Below, piece after piece: positions 1 to 8,880 of a stretch of DNA of 39,407 bases; position 1 is the stretch's first letter, and each line of letters starts with the position of its first letter. The translations under genes were made by a program, and so were the position numbers. The notes below the pieces were generated by a model. That model had not been told where the DNA came from and searched no databases. It was given only the letters and a program-made list of their open reading frames with translations. The stretch is from Solirubrobacterales bacterium (GTDB taxonomy: Bacteria > Actinomycetota > Thermoleophilia > Solirubrobacterales > 70-9), in contig JAGQUT010000018.1 of assembly GCA_020438355.1 (NCBI GenBank), forward strand, positions 1-39,407. Direction: 5' to 3'.

Positions 1-63
1 GGCGGTGCGGCCCTGGATCCCGACGACTTCGGCGCGATCATCGCAGCTGCGCCCTCAGAGTAG
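1..63 (+). CDS. C-terminal end of an unidentified protein (partial)
   Basis: The first frame is open from the window edge to a TAG at 61-63 and gives about 20 residues (ending FGAIIAAAPSE). It lies 14 bases before gpmI on the same strand, so it is probably the last part of an upstream gene in the same transcription unit. Too little is present to name a family. Confidence 0.5.
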   Translation, partial: GGAALDPDDFGAIIAAAPSE

Positions 64-77
64 GAAAGAAGATCCCG

Positions 78-1601
78 ATGGCCTCCTTGCCCGTCTCATC
101 AGCCGCCCTGATCATTCTCGACGGTTGGGGGATTGCTCCGGCCGGTCCGGGGAACGCGATATCCCTGGCCAATACGCCGAACTTCGACCGGCTCTGGGAG
201 CAGTACCCGACGACCCAGCTGAGCGCGCAGGGACCGGACGTAGGCCTTCCCGAAGGCCAGATGGGCAACTCCGAGGTCGGGCACCTCAACCTGGGGGCTG
301 GCTCGATCGTCAAGCAGGACCTCGCCCGAATCGACACCGCCGTGGCCGACGGCTCGTTCTTTGATAACGAGGCCCTCGTCGAGGCCTGCAGAAAGGCGGT
401 CGACGGCAACGGAAGGCTTCACCTGATCGGACTGGTCTCTGACGGCGGGGTCCACTCCGGCTGGGAACACCTCGAGGCCTGCGTCGAGCTCGCCTCCCAG
501 GAAGGCGTCCCGGATGTGATCTTTCACGCGATTACAGATGGTCGGGACACCCTTCCCCACGGGGGTGCCAAATATGTCGAGGAACTAGAACGCTGGCTGC
601 GCCTGGCGGGACGGATCGGCACGGTCAGCGGGCGCTACTACGCGATGGACCGCGACACCCGCTGGGACCGCGTCAAGCTCGCGTATGACGCGATCGTTCA
701 CGGGGCCGGGCCGGTCGCAGACTCGGCGGGTGAAGCGATCGCAGACTCCTATGAAGCCGAGCTGACCGACGAATTCATCAAGCCGACCGTGATCGCCGGC
801 TACGACGGCGCCCATGAAGGCGACACCGCGATCTTCATCAACTTTCGTCCCGACCGGGCCCGCGAACTGACCCGGGCGCTGGCCGACCCGGACTTCAGCG
901 AGTTCGTGCGATCCGGGGGTCCACTGCTTGACCTGACGACCATGACCTCCTACCGCGAAGGTTGGCCCTACCCGGTGGCATTCCCCGAGGAGAGGCCCAA
1001 AGTGACCATGGCCCAGGTGATCGCCGACGCCGGCGGCCGCCAGCTCCATGTGGCGGAAACCGAGAAGTACCCGCATGTCACGTACTTCTTCAACGGCGGC
1101 CGCGAGCAGGAATGGGATGGCGAAGACCGGCGTCTGGTCGAGTCACCGAGAGACGTCCCGACCTATGACTTCAAGCCCGAAATGAGCGCAAACCAGGCGG
1201 CTGACGCATTCATCGCCGGCTGGAAAGAGGACGAGCCCAGGTTCGGAATCATCAACTTCGCCAACCCCGACATGGTCGGCCATACCGGCGTCATTCCGGC
1301 CGCTGTCAAGGCGATCGAGGCAGTTGATGCCTGCCTCGCCAGGGTCGTGGAGACGGTCCTCGAATCGGGTGGGGCCTGCCTGATCACTGCTGACCACGGA
1401 AACGCGGACAACATGCTCGAGCCGGATGGTTCGCCCAACACTGCACACTCGCTGAACCCGGTTCCGGTGATCGTCACAGCCGACGGGTTCGATCTGGCTG
1501 ACGGCGGCATCCTGGCCGACGTGGCTCCCACCATCCTCGAGATGCTGGGTATCCCTCAGCCCGCGGAGATGACAGGCCGGAGCCTGATCGAGCAGCAGTG
1601 A
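78..1601 (+). CDS. gpmI: 2,3-bisphosphoglycerate-independent phosphoglycerate mutase
   Basis: Interconverts 3- and 2-phosphoglycerate in cytosolic glycolysis and gluconeogenesis through a phosphoserine intermediate, using two Mn2+ ions. The 507 residues match the usual length of about 510. Visible signatures are the N-terminal metal motif LIILDGWG (Asp15), the catalytic serine motif GNSEVGHLNLGAG (Ser65), the substrate motif TDGRDTLP near residue 154, and the second metal motif ADHGNAD (Asp439, His440). The ATG at 78 follows a GGAAAGAAG ribosome binding site at about 64-72. The stop overlaps the GTG of tgt (GTGA), suggesting translational coupling. Confidence 0.97.
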   Translation: MASLPVSSAALIILDGWGIAPAGPGNAISLANTPNFDRLWEQYPTTQLSAQGPDVGLPEGQMGNSEVGHLNLGAGSIVKQDLARIDTAVADGSFFDNEALVEACRKAVDGNGRLHLIGLVSDGGVHSGWEHLEACVELASQEGVPDVIFHAITDGRDTLPHGGAKYVEELERWLRLAGRIGTVSGRYYAMDRDTRWDRVKLAYDAIVHGAGPVADSAGEAIADSYEAELTDEFIKPTVIAGYDGAHEGDTAIFINFRPDRARELTRALADPDFSEFVRSGGPLLDLTTMTSYREGWPYPVAFPEERPKVTMAQVIADAGGRQLHVAETEKYPHVTYFFNGGREQEWDGEDRRLVESPRDVPTYDFKPEMSANQAADAFIAGWKEDEPRFGIINFANPDMVGHTGVIPAAVKAIEAVDACLARVVETVLESGGACLITADHGNADNMLEPDGSPNTAHSLNPVPVIVTADGFDLADGGILADVAPTILEMLGIPQPAEMTGRSLIEQQ

Positions 1602-2803
1602 GGCACGACCCGGCCCGGCTCAGATTCGAAATCCACGACCGCGACGGGGACGCCCGCCGGGGAACCATTCACACGCCTCACGGGCCGGTCGAGACGCCCG
1701 CCTTCATCCCGCTCGCCACCAAGGGCTCGGTAAGGGGAATGTCATCCCGGGAGATCTCGGGAATGGGCTACGAGATGGTGCTCGGCAACACCTACCACCT
1801 GCTTGTCGCGCCCAGCCCCGAACGGATCGCCGAGGCCGGCGGGCTCCACTCGTTCATGGGCTGGGACAAGGCCATCATCACCGACTCGGGCGGCTTCCAG
1901 GTTTTCTCCCTCGCGCACGGCGGCGTCTCCCAGGAGATCAAGGGTTCGGGCCGCAAGATGTACGGATTGGCCAAGACTCTGGGGATCGAAGAGGAGGGAG
2001 TCCGGTTCCGTTCCTACAAGGACGGTTCCGAGTTGATGCTCTCTCCGGAGGAGTCAATGAGGGTCCAGGCTGCCCTTGGCTCGGACATCGCGCTGGTCTT
2101 CGACGAATGCACGCCGTTTCACGCAGACCGCGAGTACACGGCCCGCTCGACAGAGCGCACGCATCGCTGGCTGCAGCGCTGTCTCGACTGGCATGGTGAG
2201 AACGGACCTTCGGACCAGGCCGTCTTCGGAATCATTCAGGGGGGCACCCACGCCGACCTTCGAAAGGAGTCCTGCGAGGCCGTGTCAGCGTCGGGGGTGG
2301 ACGGAATCTCGATCGGCGGAACCCTCGGCAGGGACAAGGAAGAGATGGCCGAGGTGCTGGGCTTCACTGTCCCGAATCTTCCTGTCGAAGCCCCCAAGCA
2401 CCTGCTCGGCATCGGCGAAGTGGACGATCTGATGCGTGGAGTGGCGATGGGCCTCGACGTCTTCGACTGTGCAGTCCCGACCCGTCTGGCCAGGCACGGA
2501 ATGGCTTTGGCCCCCCTGCCTGACAAACGATTCAGGATCGACGTCCGAAAGCCCAGAGAAGTCGGCAACCGCGAACCGCTGGTCCCGGGATGCCCCTGCA
2601 CGGCCTGTACGGACTACGACCGGGATTACCTGAACTACATCTCCAGGTCCGAAGAACTGACCGCGGTCAGGCTCCTCGTCGACCATAACCTGACCTACAT
2701 GGAACGTCTCATGCGTGGCGCCAGGGAGGCCATCTCTGAGGGCGAGTACAAGGCCTACAGCGAAAGCATTCTCGCGGGCAACGCCCCCTGGGCCGTTCTG
2801 TAG
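1598..2803 (+). CDS. tgt: Queuine tRNA-ribosyltransferase (tRNA-guanine transglycosylase)
   Basis: Exchanges the wobble guanine (G34) of GUN anticodon tRNAs for preQ1 in queuosine synthesis. The 401-residue protein shows the catalytic motif DSGGFQVFSL (Asp96), an IQGG motif, the nucleophile region GLDVFDCAVPTR (Asp290), and the zinc site CPCTAC (Cys332, Cys334, Cys337) plus His363. It is slightly longer than the typical 370-380 residues. The start is GTG at 1598, overlapping the gpmI stop by four bases; this gives a normal N-terminus (RFEIHDRDGDARRGTI). No other queuosine genes are in the window. Confidence 0.97.
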   Translation: MRHDPARLRFEIHDRDGDARRGTIHTPHGPVETPAFIPLATKGSVRGMSSREISGMGYEMVLGNTYHLLVAPSPERIAEAGGLHSFMGWDKAIITDSGGFQVFSLAHGGVSQEIKGSGRKMYGLAKTLGIEEEGVRFRSYKDGSELMLSPEESMRVQAALGSDIALVFDECTPFHADREYTARSTERTHRWLQRCLDWHGENGPSDQAVFGIIQGGTHADLRKESCEAVSASGVDGISIGGTLGRDKEEMAEVLGFTVPNLPVEAPKHLLGIGEVDDLMRGVAMGLDVFDCAVPTRLARHGMALAPLPDKRFRIDVRKPREVGNREPLVPGCPCTACTDYDRDYLNYISRSEELTAVRLLVDHNLTYMERLMRGAREAISEGEYKAYSESILAGNAPWAVL

Positions 2804-2814
2804 TGTGAACCGGA

Positions 2815-3750
2815 ATGAGTGACCCCCTGATCCGGCTGGAGGCCGTGACCAAACGCTTCGGTTCCACCGTCGCACTTGATGATCTGTCGCTCGAGGTGCC
2901 GGAAGGGACTGTCTGCGGGTTGCTCGGGCCAAACGGGTCGGGCAAGACGACCGCGATACGCGTTCTGCTGGGGCTCACCCCGATTAATTCGGGGAGCGCT
3001 TCGCTGCTCGGGTCTTCCCCCGGGACCACCGGATTCATCGAAGCGACCCGGAACACCGGATCTCTGATCGAGGGGCCAGCGCTATACGGGCGAGCCACGG
3101 CCAGGGAGAACATGGAAATCCAGGCCGCCACTCTCGGCCTCCGGGACGCAGCTTCGGAGATCGACAGCCTGTTGCAGCTTGTGGGTCTGATCGACCGCGC
3201 CGACACCGATGCCAGGGGCTTCTCGCTCGGGATGAAACAGCGGCTGGGCCTGGCAATCGCCCTGCTCGGTAATCCCAGGTTGGTGATTCTCGACGAGCCG
3301 ACTAACGGCTTGGACCCCTCTGGCATTGTCGAGATTCGAGATTTGATCAGGACTCTCCCCGAAAGGGGAGTGACGGTTCTAGTCTCATCGCACCTTCTTT
3401 CGGAGGTTCAGCTGATGTGCGACCGTGCCACGATCATCAACAAGGGGCGGTTGGTTGCTGACGGCACCATGGAAGAGATCCTCGGGTCCACCGGAGTGGG
3501 CGAGGGGTACCGGGTCTACGTTCGGATCTCTCAGTCTGAAGCGGCGGCAAGCGCCCTTCGCGAGGCTGGGCTCGAAGTGGAGGACCGGGGAGAAGGCAGC
3601 CTCGTGGCCCGCGGTGAGATCGAAGACGATTCCGAGATCACGAGGATCCTCGCCGAATCCGGAATCTGGATTCGCGGACTGATGCGGGAGCGTCCGGACC
3701 TGGAACGGGTCTTCCTGTCACTTACCGACGGTGAGGAAGATGCGAGCTGA
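2815..3750 (+). CDS. ABC transporter ATP-binding protein (ABC-2 exporter type)
   Basis: Nucleotide-binding subunit of a small exporter of the drug/bacitracin-resistance type (BcrA/DrrA-like). Of 311 residues, the first 220 or so form the ATPase: Walker A GPNGSGKTT (38-46), signature FSLGMKQR near 135, and Walker B LVILDEP near 155, followed by a His-switch region (VLVSSHLLSEVQ). About 80 residues at the C-terminus form the accessory region usual in this group. It overlaps the downstream permease gene by up to 20 bases, so the two form one unit. The substrate cannot be read from the sequence. Confidence 0.93.
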   Translation: MSDPLIRLEAVTKRFGSTVALDDLSLEVPEGTVCGLLGPNGSGKTTAIRVLLGLTPINSGSASLLGSSPGTTGFIEATRNTGSLIEGPALYGRATARENMEIQAATLGLRDAASEIDSLLQLVGLIDRADTDARGFSLGMKQRLGLAIALLGNPRLVILDEPTNGLDPSGIVEIRDLIRTLPERGVTVLVSSHLLSEVQLMCDRATIINKGRLVADGTMEEILGSTGVGEGYRVYVRISQSEAAASALREAGLEVEDRGEGSLVARGEIEDDSEITRILAESGIWIRGLMRERPDLERVFLSLTDGEEDAS

Positions 3751-4465
3751 ATTCTTGAAGATCCGCTCGATGCCGACCCCATTCTGGACCGGGGTAGCCA
3801 TGCTGGTGTGTTTCCTTGGCGGAATCGCGGCCACCTTCACCTGGGGCATAGGCGCGGACAATGCGGTACTCGACATAGCGATCGGCGTTCCGACCATGAT
3901 CGGATCCCTGATCCTCGGTTCGTGGATAGCCGGGGTCGAGTTCGGCCAGAACACCCTGCGCCGCGTACTTTCCACGGACCCGCGTCGGACCAGACTCGTT
4001 CTGGTCAAACTCGCCACCGTTCTGATCATCGTGGTGCTGGTGACAACGGTTCTGATGGTCGCGGGCTTCGTCGTCTATTCGTTGACAGGTTCAGGTCACG
4101 CCGCCGAGATGGACAGCGGCTTCGCGGTACGGATCCTCTGCGCGAGCCTGATCACCAACGTCACCTACGCCGTGACTGCCCTTGCGCTCACCCTGCTGAC
4201 CAGGTCCATGGCGGGAGGCATGACGATTACCTTCGTCTTCTTTTTCGTACTCGACGGGCTGCTTTCCCTGATCCCCAAAGTGGGCGATTACACGATCGGC
4301 GTTGCCCAGACCGACATAGACCTCGCGATTCGCCAGCAGCCCGAGGGGATCTTCGAGACCACCGCTACCAATGAGACTTCGATTGCGGTCGTGGTGCTCG
4401 TCGGCTGGCTCATCGCATTCACGGTGGCGGGAATAGTCCGCACCGTCCGCACCGAAGTGAAATAG
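3731..4465 (+). CDS. ABC-2 type transporter permease
   Basis: Membrane partner of the preceding ATPase. The protein has about six hydrophobic segments (for example VAMLVCFLGGIAATFTWGIG, ATVLIIVVLVTTVLMVAGFV and the C-terminal VVVLVGWLIAFTVAGIV), and 244 residues fit a half-size ABC-2 permease (YxlG/BcrB/NatB-like layout). The start may be GTG at 3731 or the in-frame ATG at 3740 (MRAEFLKIRS); the second gives the more typical N-terminus. Either start overlaps the ATPase gene, implying coupled translation. The gene ends 26 bases from the convergent kinase gene. Confidence 0.88.
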   Translation: MRKMRAEFLKIRSMPTPFWTGVAMLVCFLGGIAATFTWGIGADNAVLDIAIGVPTMIGSLILGSWIAGVEFGQNTLRRVLSTDPRRTRLVLVKLATVLIIVVLVTTVLMVAGFVVYSLTGSGHAAEMDSGFAVRILCASLITNVTYAVTALALTLLTRSMAGGMTITFVFFFVLDGLLSLIPKVGDYTIGVAQTDIDLAIRQQPEGIFETTATNETSIAVVVLVGWLIAFTVAGIVRTVRTEVK

Positions 4466-4491
4466 GAGAACCGGTCCCTCAGGTCGGGCGG

Positions 4492-5691
4492 CTACTGGGT
4501 GTTCTCGCGGACCTGCTGCTTCAGCTCGTCGGAGAGGCGCTCTACCGAGTTGCCGGCCCAGTCCTTGATCTTCACCGAGGCGGCGCGGTCGGTCAGCAGG
4601 ATGACCGATCCGGCGACGACCGCGGCGATCAGGACCAGCGCCATCATTCCCAGGACGAAGCGGAAGAAGGAGCGCATGAACGAGCGCTTCGGCTTGGCTC
4701 TGGGCGCAGTCTGCGGAAGGGTGTAGCGGGGAGGGGGCGGCGCCGGTCGGTGGGCTGTCCTCGCCGTCCTTTCGAGCGGACGGGTTGCTGTCTCGGCCTG
4801 CGGGAACTCGGGCGGCGTCACGGGTTCCTCGTCCATCTGAACGGTCACGTCCTCGCCCCGGAGGCCGCGCTGCAGGCCGTCCGAGAGGGCGGCGGCGGTA
4901 TTGAAGCGGTAGTTCTTGTCACCCTCGAGAGCCCTCATCACGGCGGCGCTGACCGTCTCAGGGACATCGGCGTTGTAAGTCCTGGGCGGCAGCGGCTTCT
5001 CGTTCTGCTGCCGTACGGCGAGCTCGGCCAGCGAGGAGCCTTCATACGGGAGGCGGCCCGTCAGGAACTGGTAGAGCACCACACCCAGTGCGTAAACATC
5101 GGTGGACGGAGTTGCTTCCTCACCACGGACCTGCTCCGGCGCGAGGTATGCGGCAGTACCGACGACCGAGCCGACCTGGGTGATTCTCGTCTGCTCTGCG
5201 GCCCGGGCGATACCGAAGTCCGTGAGTTTGCAGGTCATTTCGCCGCCGCCGACCGGACCACCGACCACCATCAGGTTGCCGGGTTTGACGTCGCGGTGAA
5301 TGATCCCGTGGCGGTGGGCGTACTCGAGGCCGGCGCAGGCCTGGACACCGATTTCGACCGTCACCTCGGGGTCGACGAGCCCTTCCGTCTTCAGGATCTG
5401 GGCGCCGGACTTTCCTTCGACGCACTCCATGACGATGAAGTGGCGGCCATGGTCAACGCCCGTGTCGTAGACCTGGACGATGTTCGGGTGGATCAGCTTT
5501 GCCACGGCCAGGGCTTCCCGCCTGAACCGGGCCACAAATCGGTCGTCATCCGAAAGGTGCTCGGCCAGAACCTTGACGGCGACGGTCCGCTCAAGGATCC
5601 GGTCGGTCGCGCGATACACATTCGACATGCCGCCCGAGCCGAGCTTGTCGCGAAGCTCGTAGCGATCTGCAAGAACTGTCGGTTCACTCAT
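4492..5691 (-). CDS. Membrane-anchored Hanks-type Ser/Thr protein kinase
   Basis: Transmembrane eukaryotic-like protein kinase of the PknB family. The catalytic domain fills residues 10-270: glycine loop GSGGMSNV (18-25), ATP-binding Lys40, catalytic HRDVKPGN with Asp134, DFG near 160, and APEQ. A basic, proline-rich juxtamembrane stretch (about 290-340) precedes one membrane helix (FVLGMMALVLIAAVVAGSVILL). Only about 30 residues follow it, so there are no PASTA repeats, unlike the kinases that sense muropeptides. The gene starts 6 bases after the lipoprotein stop and is probably co-transcribed with it, which makes that protein a candidate extracellular partner (inference). Confidence 0.95.
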   Translation of the reverse strand: MSEPTVLADRYELRDKLGSGGMSNVYRATDRILERTVAVKVLAEHLSDDDRFVARFRREALAVAKLIHPNIVQVYDTGVDHGRHFIVMECVEGKSGAQILKTEGLVDPEVTVEIGVQACAGLEYAHRHGIIHRDVKPGNLMVVGGPVGGGEMTCKLTDFGIARAAEQTRITQVGSVVGTAAYLAPEQVRGEEATPSTDVYALGVVLYQFLTGRLPYEGSSLAELAVRQQNEKPLPPRTYNADVPETVSAAVMRALEGDKNYRFNTAAALSDGLQRGLRGEDVTVQMDEEPVTPPEFPQAETATRPLERTARTAHRPAPPPPRYTLPQTAPRAKPKRSFMRSFFRFVLGMMALVLIAAVVAGSVILLTDRAASVKIKDWAGNSVERLSDELKQQVRENTQ

Positions 5692-5697
5692 CGGTGA

Positions 5698-6357
5698 TCA
5701 CCCGGGGCCCAGTCCGCCAGAGCCAGGTCCGGTCGGGGGTGTGGTGGGCGTAGTCGGCTCGGTTGGTGTGGTTGGCGGCTCCGGTTCAGGGGCAGGAGTC
5801 GTCCCGGGATCTTCCGTCCCGTTGTCCTGTGGCTGTTCTGGAGTCTGGTTCTCATCAGTGGTGCCCTGGTCACCGGTTGTCGTCGGTTCGACTTCCGTGA
5901 CCCCGGTATCTCCGGTCGGGCCATCTGTAGTCGGATCGGTTTCTTCGGTGTCGGTGGGTTCTTCGGTGACGTTCGCGCTCGATTCCGTGCACTTTTCCGG
6001 GTCATTGACCAGAAGCGTCAATTCAGTGACACCGTCGAGCAGTGAACGTTTCAGTTCGCTGTCGACATCCGGCCCCAGCGTCTCGATCTCCTGCTGCGTC
6101 TCGAGAGCCACTTTTGCCGCTTCGAAACACTCGCCGGAGTCAGCCAGAGACTGGATGCGGTCGAGATTCGAGATCAACGATTCCGACTTGTCCTTGGGTA
6201 TCAGGTTACTCCGGTCTTCGCCACAGCCGGAAACCGCCAGACCCAGCAGCAGGCAGGAAACCAGGGCAGGCAGAAGGCCCCGGCGTAGGCTTTGTCGGGT
6301 GAAATACCGCACTCCTCCCGAGTCTAGATGTTCGCCGCGGTTGCCTTTGTGACGCAT
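5698..6357 (-). CDS. Putative lipoprotein with a Thr/Pro/Glu-rich tail
   Basis: No family recognised. The N-terminus has an Arg-containing region, a hydrophobic stretch (LLPALVSCLLLGLAVSGCG) and a lipobox-like LAVSGC, so it is predicted to be exported and lipid-anchored. A helical segment of about 90 residues follows (LISNLDRIQSLADSGECFEAAKVALETQQEIE and beyond, with two further Cys). About 90 low-complexity residues rich in Thr, Pro, Glu and Asp come next, ending in Gly-Pro repeats, like a wall-spanning linker. The ATG at 6357 leaves a long n-region; GTG at 6312 is a shorter alternative, directly after GGAGGA. It lies between the phosphoesterase and kinase genes with gaps under 10 bases, suggesting one operon. 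Confidence 0.8.
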   Translation of the reverse strand: MRHKGNRGEHLDSGGVRYFTRQSLRRGLLPALVSCLLLGLAVSGCGEDRSNLIPKDKSESLISNLDRIQSLADSGECFEAAKVALETQQEIETLGPDVDSELKRSLLDGVTELTLLVNDPEKCTESSANVTEEPTDTEETDPTTDGPTGDTGVTEVEPTTTGDQGTTDENQTPEQPQDNGTEDPGTTPAPEPEPPTTPTEPTTPTTPPTGPGSGGLGPG

Positions 6358-6366
6358 TTCCGGCCT

Positions 6367-7104
6367 TTACTGACCCTTGAAAAGGCGCTCGCCGAGATGC
6401 TGTGGAAGGCCGGCTTCAGTGATCGCGGTGGCAGCATCCTCGATCGGATAGGAGAGCCGGTGAAAGCGGATCAGGAGGGACTCGGTGTCTAGTTCTGCCC
6501 AGGCTGCCCGGGGGTCACCATCGCGGGGCTGGCCGACGCTTCCCGGGTTCACCAGCCACTTGCCCCGGTTCATCTTCAGCTCGGTTCCTTCGGGCGCGAG
6601 GACGGAGGAAACACGGGACATCTCGTCCACCCGGGTGAAATAGAGGGAGATGTGCGAGTGCCCGATCAGGGCCACATCCTCCTCCTGGAAGTCGAGGTTG
6701 TCTTCTGCCATGTCGCTGTCGACCACGTACTCCCAGATCGGGTCGCGAGGTGACGCGTGAAAAAGACCGATCTCCTCCCGTCGGGACGAGGTGCCTTCGA
6801 GACCGCGAAGGATCTCGAACGCCTCCTCGGCCATGTTCTCCCTGGTCCAGCGGGCGGATGCGGCAGCGGAAGGACTGAACGATCCGATGTCGATTTCCCG
6901 GAGGGCCGCAAGGTCATGGTTTCCCAGGAGGAAGACCGAGCAGCGTTCATTCAGCTTCGTCACGCACTCGCCGGGAAAGGCGCCGTATCCGACCGCGTCC
7001 CCGAGACACCAGATCTCGTCGACTCCGCGCCCGTCAATGTCTTCCAGCACCGCATCGAGGGCGTGGAGGTTGGCGTGGATGTCCGAGATGACGGCGACTT
7101 TCAT
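6367..7104 (-). CDS. Calcineurin-like metallophosphoesterase (YfcE-like)
   Basis: Metal-dependent phosphodiesterase or phosphatase, probably cytosolic. Motifs appear in the canonical order: DIHANLHAL (D-x-H), GDAVGYG, GNHD and the C-terminal GHSH. The chosen start, MKVAVISDIH, places the first metal motif at the N-terminus as in relatives and gives about 245 residues. The frame stays open to an ATG at 7140, but that would overlap the divergent protease gene, and a TACGAT -10-like hexamer lies between the two ATGs. The substrate is unknown. It heads a probable operon with the lipoprotein and kinase genes. Confidence 0.9.
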   Translation of the reverse strand: MKVAVISDIHANLHALDAVLEDIDGRGVDEIWCLGDAVGYGAFPGECVTKLNERCSVFLLGNHDLAALREIDIGSFSPSAAASARWTRENMAEEAFEILRGLEGTSSRREEIGLFHASPRDPIWEYVVDSDMAEDNLDFQEEDVALIGHSHISLYFTRVDEMSRVSSVLAPEGTELKMNRGKWLVNPGSVGQPRDGDPRAAWAELDTESLLIRFHRLSYPIEDAATAITEAGLPQHLGERLFKGQ

Positions 7105-7168
7105 TGACGGGTGGGCCTGCCGAATATCGTATTGAGCCATGAATCCCGGTCCGGCCGATGGTCGTGGA

Positions 7169-8401
7169 ATGAACGTCTACGCCCTGGCCGCGACCGGAAT
7201 CGGCGCCGTTCTGGTGGCTGGGGTGGCAGCAGCGCTCCTCGCCCCTTCGCAGGGGCTGCCGGTTCCGGACCCGGTCGCAGCCGCCCGGGTGATCGCCGAC
7301 CGGTTCACGCCAGCCGAGCTTCAGGAGGCCGATGATTATCGATCGCAGGCCAGGCTGATCGCCGTAGCCTTCCTGATCGTCCAGTTCGCCTTTCTGGCCT
7401 TCCTCGCTTTCTGGAGGGGAGAGAGGGCCCGGAAGTTGCTCACCAGGATCGGCCGCCGCCCGCTCCTTGGTGCCCTCGCAGCCGGGGCTGCCATTTCTCT
7501 GTCCCTCTCGCTCCTTGGCTTGCCCCTCGACATCGCGGCCTGGAAGCTCGGATCCGATTATGGGCTGATCAGCCAGGAACTCGGGCCGAGACTGTTCGAC
7601 TGGCTGCTCGCTTCACTGATCGCGATTATCCCGTCTGCCATCGGGGCCCTGATCGCGGTGGCTCTCTGGCGGTGGCTGGTCTCGAAGTTCTGGATTGCCG
7701 CAACCCTCCTTGTGGCGTTCTGGGCCATCGTCACTACCTGGCTCTGGCCAGTCGTGGTCTCTCCCGTTTTCAATGACTTCGATCCGTTGCCTGAAGGCCG
7801 TGAACGACAGGAAGTCATGCGACTGGCCGACCGGGCCGGGGTGGACGTAGGCGAGGTGTACGTGGTCGACGCGAGCCGGCGCTCATCGACGCTCAACGCG
7901 TACGTGAACGGCATCGGCAGCTCGAAACGGGTCGTCATATATGACAACTCGATCCGGGAGCTGAGCCAGGCCGAGTTCTCCGCCCTCGTTGCCCATGAGC
8001 TCGGCCACGTGGCAGCGCATGACCTGCGCCGGGGCCTGGCCTTCGCCATGCTCGTAATTCCCCTAGGGGTGCTCTTCGTCCAGCTGGGGACGGCGGCGAT
8101 CATGAGGCGAAACGGGGATGACCCTCGAGGTCTGGCGCTCGTACCCGTTCTCGCTCTGATGGTTACCGTGACTGTCTTCGTGCTCCAGGTGCCTGGAAAC
8201 TCCCTCTCCCGCAGCGTTGAGTCGAAGGCCGACCGATACGCCCTCGAGCTGACCGGAGAGTCCCGGGGACTGACGGACCTCCAGGTGAGGCTCGCCAGGT
8301 CGAACCTTTCAGACGTCGATCCACCAGGGCTGTGGCAGTTCCTTTTCGGAACCCATCCGTCCACCTCTGACCGGATCGCAATATCGGAGGGAGGGAGATG
8401 A
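7169..8401 (+). CDS. M48 family (Ste24-like) membrane zinc metalloprotease
   Basis: Integral-membrane peptidase related to CAAX prenyl protease Ste24/HtpX. Several hydrophobic helices precede a catalytic domain containing VYVVDASRRSSTLNAYVNG (typical of Ste24-like enzymes), the zinc motif HELGH (His276, Glu277, His280) and the third ligand region SVESKADRYAL (Glu351). About 410 residues from the ATG at 7169 (MNVYALAATG). The frame extends to an ATG at 7139, which would overlap the divergent phosphoesterase gene. It likely acts in membrane protein quality control; prenylated substrates are not expected in bacteria. Its stop overlaps the rlmH start (ATGA). Confidence 0.93.
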   Translation: MNVYALAATGIGAVLVAGVAAALLAPSQGLPVPDPVAAARVIADRFTPAELQEADDYRSQARLIAVAFLIVQFAFLAFLAFWRGERARKLLTRIGRRPLLGALAAGAAISLSLSLLGLPLDIAAWKLGSDYGLISQELGPRLFDWLLASLIAIIPSAIGALIAVALWRWLVSKFWIAATLLVAFWAIVTTWLWPVVVSPVFNDFDPLPEGRERQEVMRLADRAGVDVGEVYVVDASRRSSTLNAYVNGIGSSKRVVIYDNSIRELSQAEFSALVAHELGHVAAHDLRRGLAFAMLVIPLGVLFVQLGTAAIMRRNGDDPRGLALVPVLALMVTVTVFVLQVPGNSLSRSVESKADRYALELTGESRGLTDLQVRLARSNLSDVDPPGLWQFLFGTHPSTSDRIAISEGGR

Positions 8402-8844
8402 AGGTCGAATTGATCACGGTCGGGAAGGCCCGATCTCCTTTCGTGGAAGCAGGGACTCACTACCTGAAGATGCTGAAGCCCCTGACTCCGGTCGAGGTGA
8501 CCGAGGTCAGGGATGATGCTGCGCTGATCCGAACGGTTCAGACGGCAAGGGCCTCCGGAGGTAACCGGCCGGATGCCGGGACTCTGGTCACTCTGGAAGC
8601 CGGCGGGAGGGAGATGACTTCCGAGCGCTGGGCCGAATGGCTCGGCCAGCGGCGCCAGGAGGGCAAGCGACTTACTTTCCTGATCGGCGGCCCGGAAGGC
8701 CTGCCGGGCGAAGTGACGATCCTGGCCGACCAGAGGCTGTCGCTCGGCCCTCAGACCATGGCCCATCAGCTCGCGAGGATCGTGCTGCTCGAGCAACTGT
8801 TCCGGGCGAGCAAGATCCTGGCCGGCCAGAAGTACCACCTCTGA
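8398..8844 (+). CDS. rlmH: 23S rRNA (pseudouridine1915-N3)-methyltransferase RlmH
   Basis: SPOUT-fold enzyme that methylates pseudouridine 1915 in helix 69 of 23S rRNA, using SAM. The 148 residues fit the family (about 155). The SAM-binding knot is visible as FLIGGPEGLP, followed by the conserved C-terminus LSLGPQTMAHQLARIVLLEQ and a terminal KYHL. The ATG overlaps the stop of the M48 protease gene by four bases, so the two are probably co-translated. argS follows 36 bases later. Confidence 0.95.
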   Translation: MKVELITVGKARSPFVEAGTHYLKMLKPLTPVEVTEVRDDAALIRTVQTARASGGNRPDAGTLVTLEAGGREMTSERWAEWLGQRRQEGKRLTFLIGGPEGLPGEVTILADQRLSLGPQTMAHQLARIVLLEQLFRASKILAGQKYHL

Positions 8845-8868
8845 AAATCCGCCCGGCGGGTGGGCAAA

Positions 8869-8874
8869 TAGGAT
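8869..8874 (+). promoter_or_regulatory. Putative -10 element for a leaderless argS transcript
   Basis: TAGGAT lies 6 nt before the GTG of argS, the spacing expected when transcription begins at the start codon. The AGGA could instead serve as a ribosome binding site. GCGGG at 8856-8860 and CCCGC at 8876-8880 could pair around it. Confidence 0.4.
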
Positions 8875-8880
8875 GCCCGC

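Noticed and set aside
4750-5697. Plus-strand open frame of 315 codons
   Set aside because: It is antisense to the Ser/Thr kinase, whose motifs are intact; no domain is seen in the shadow frame.
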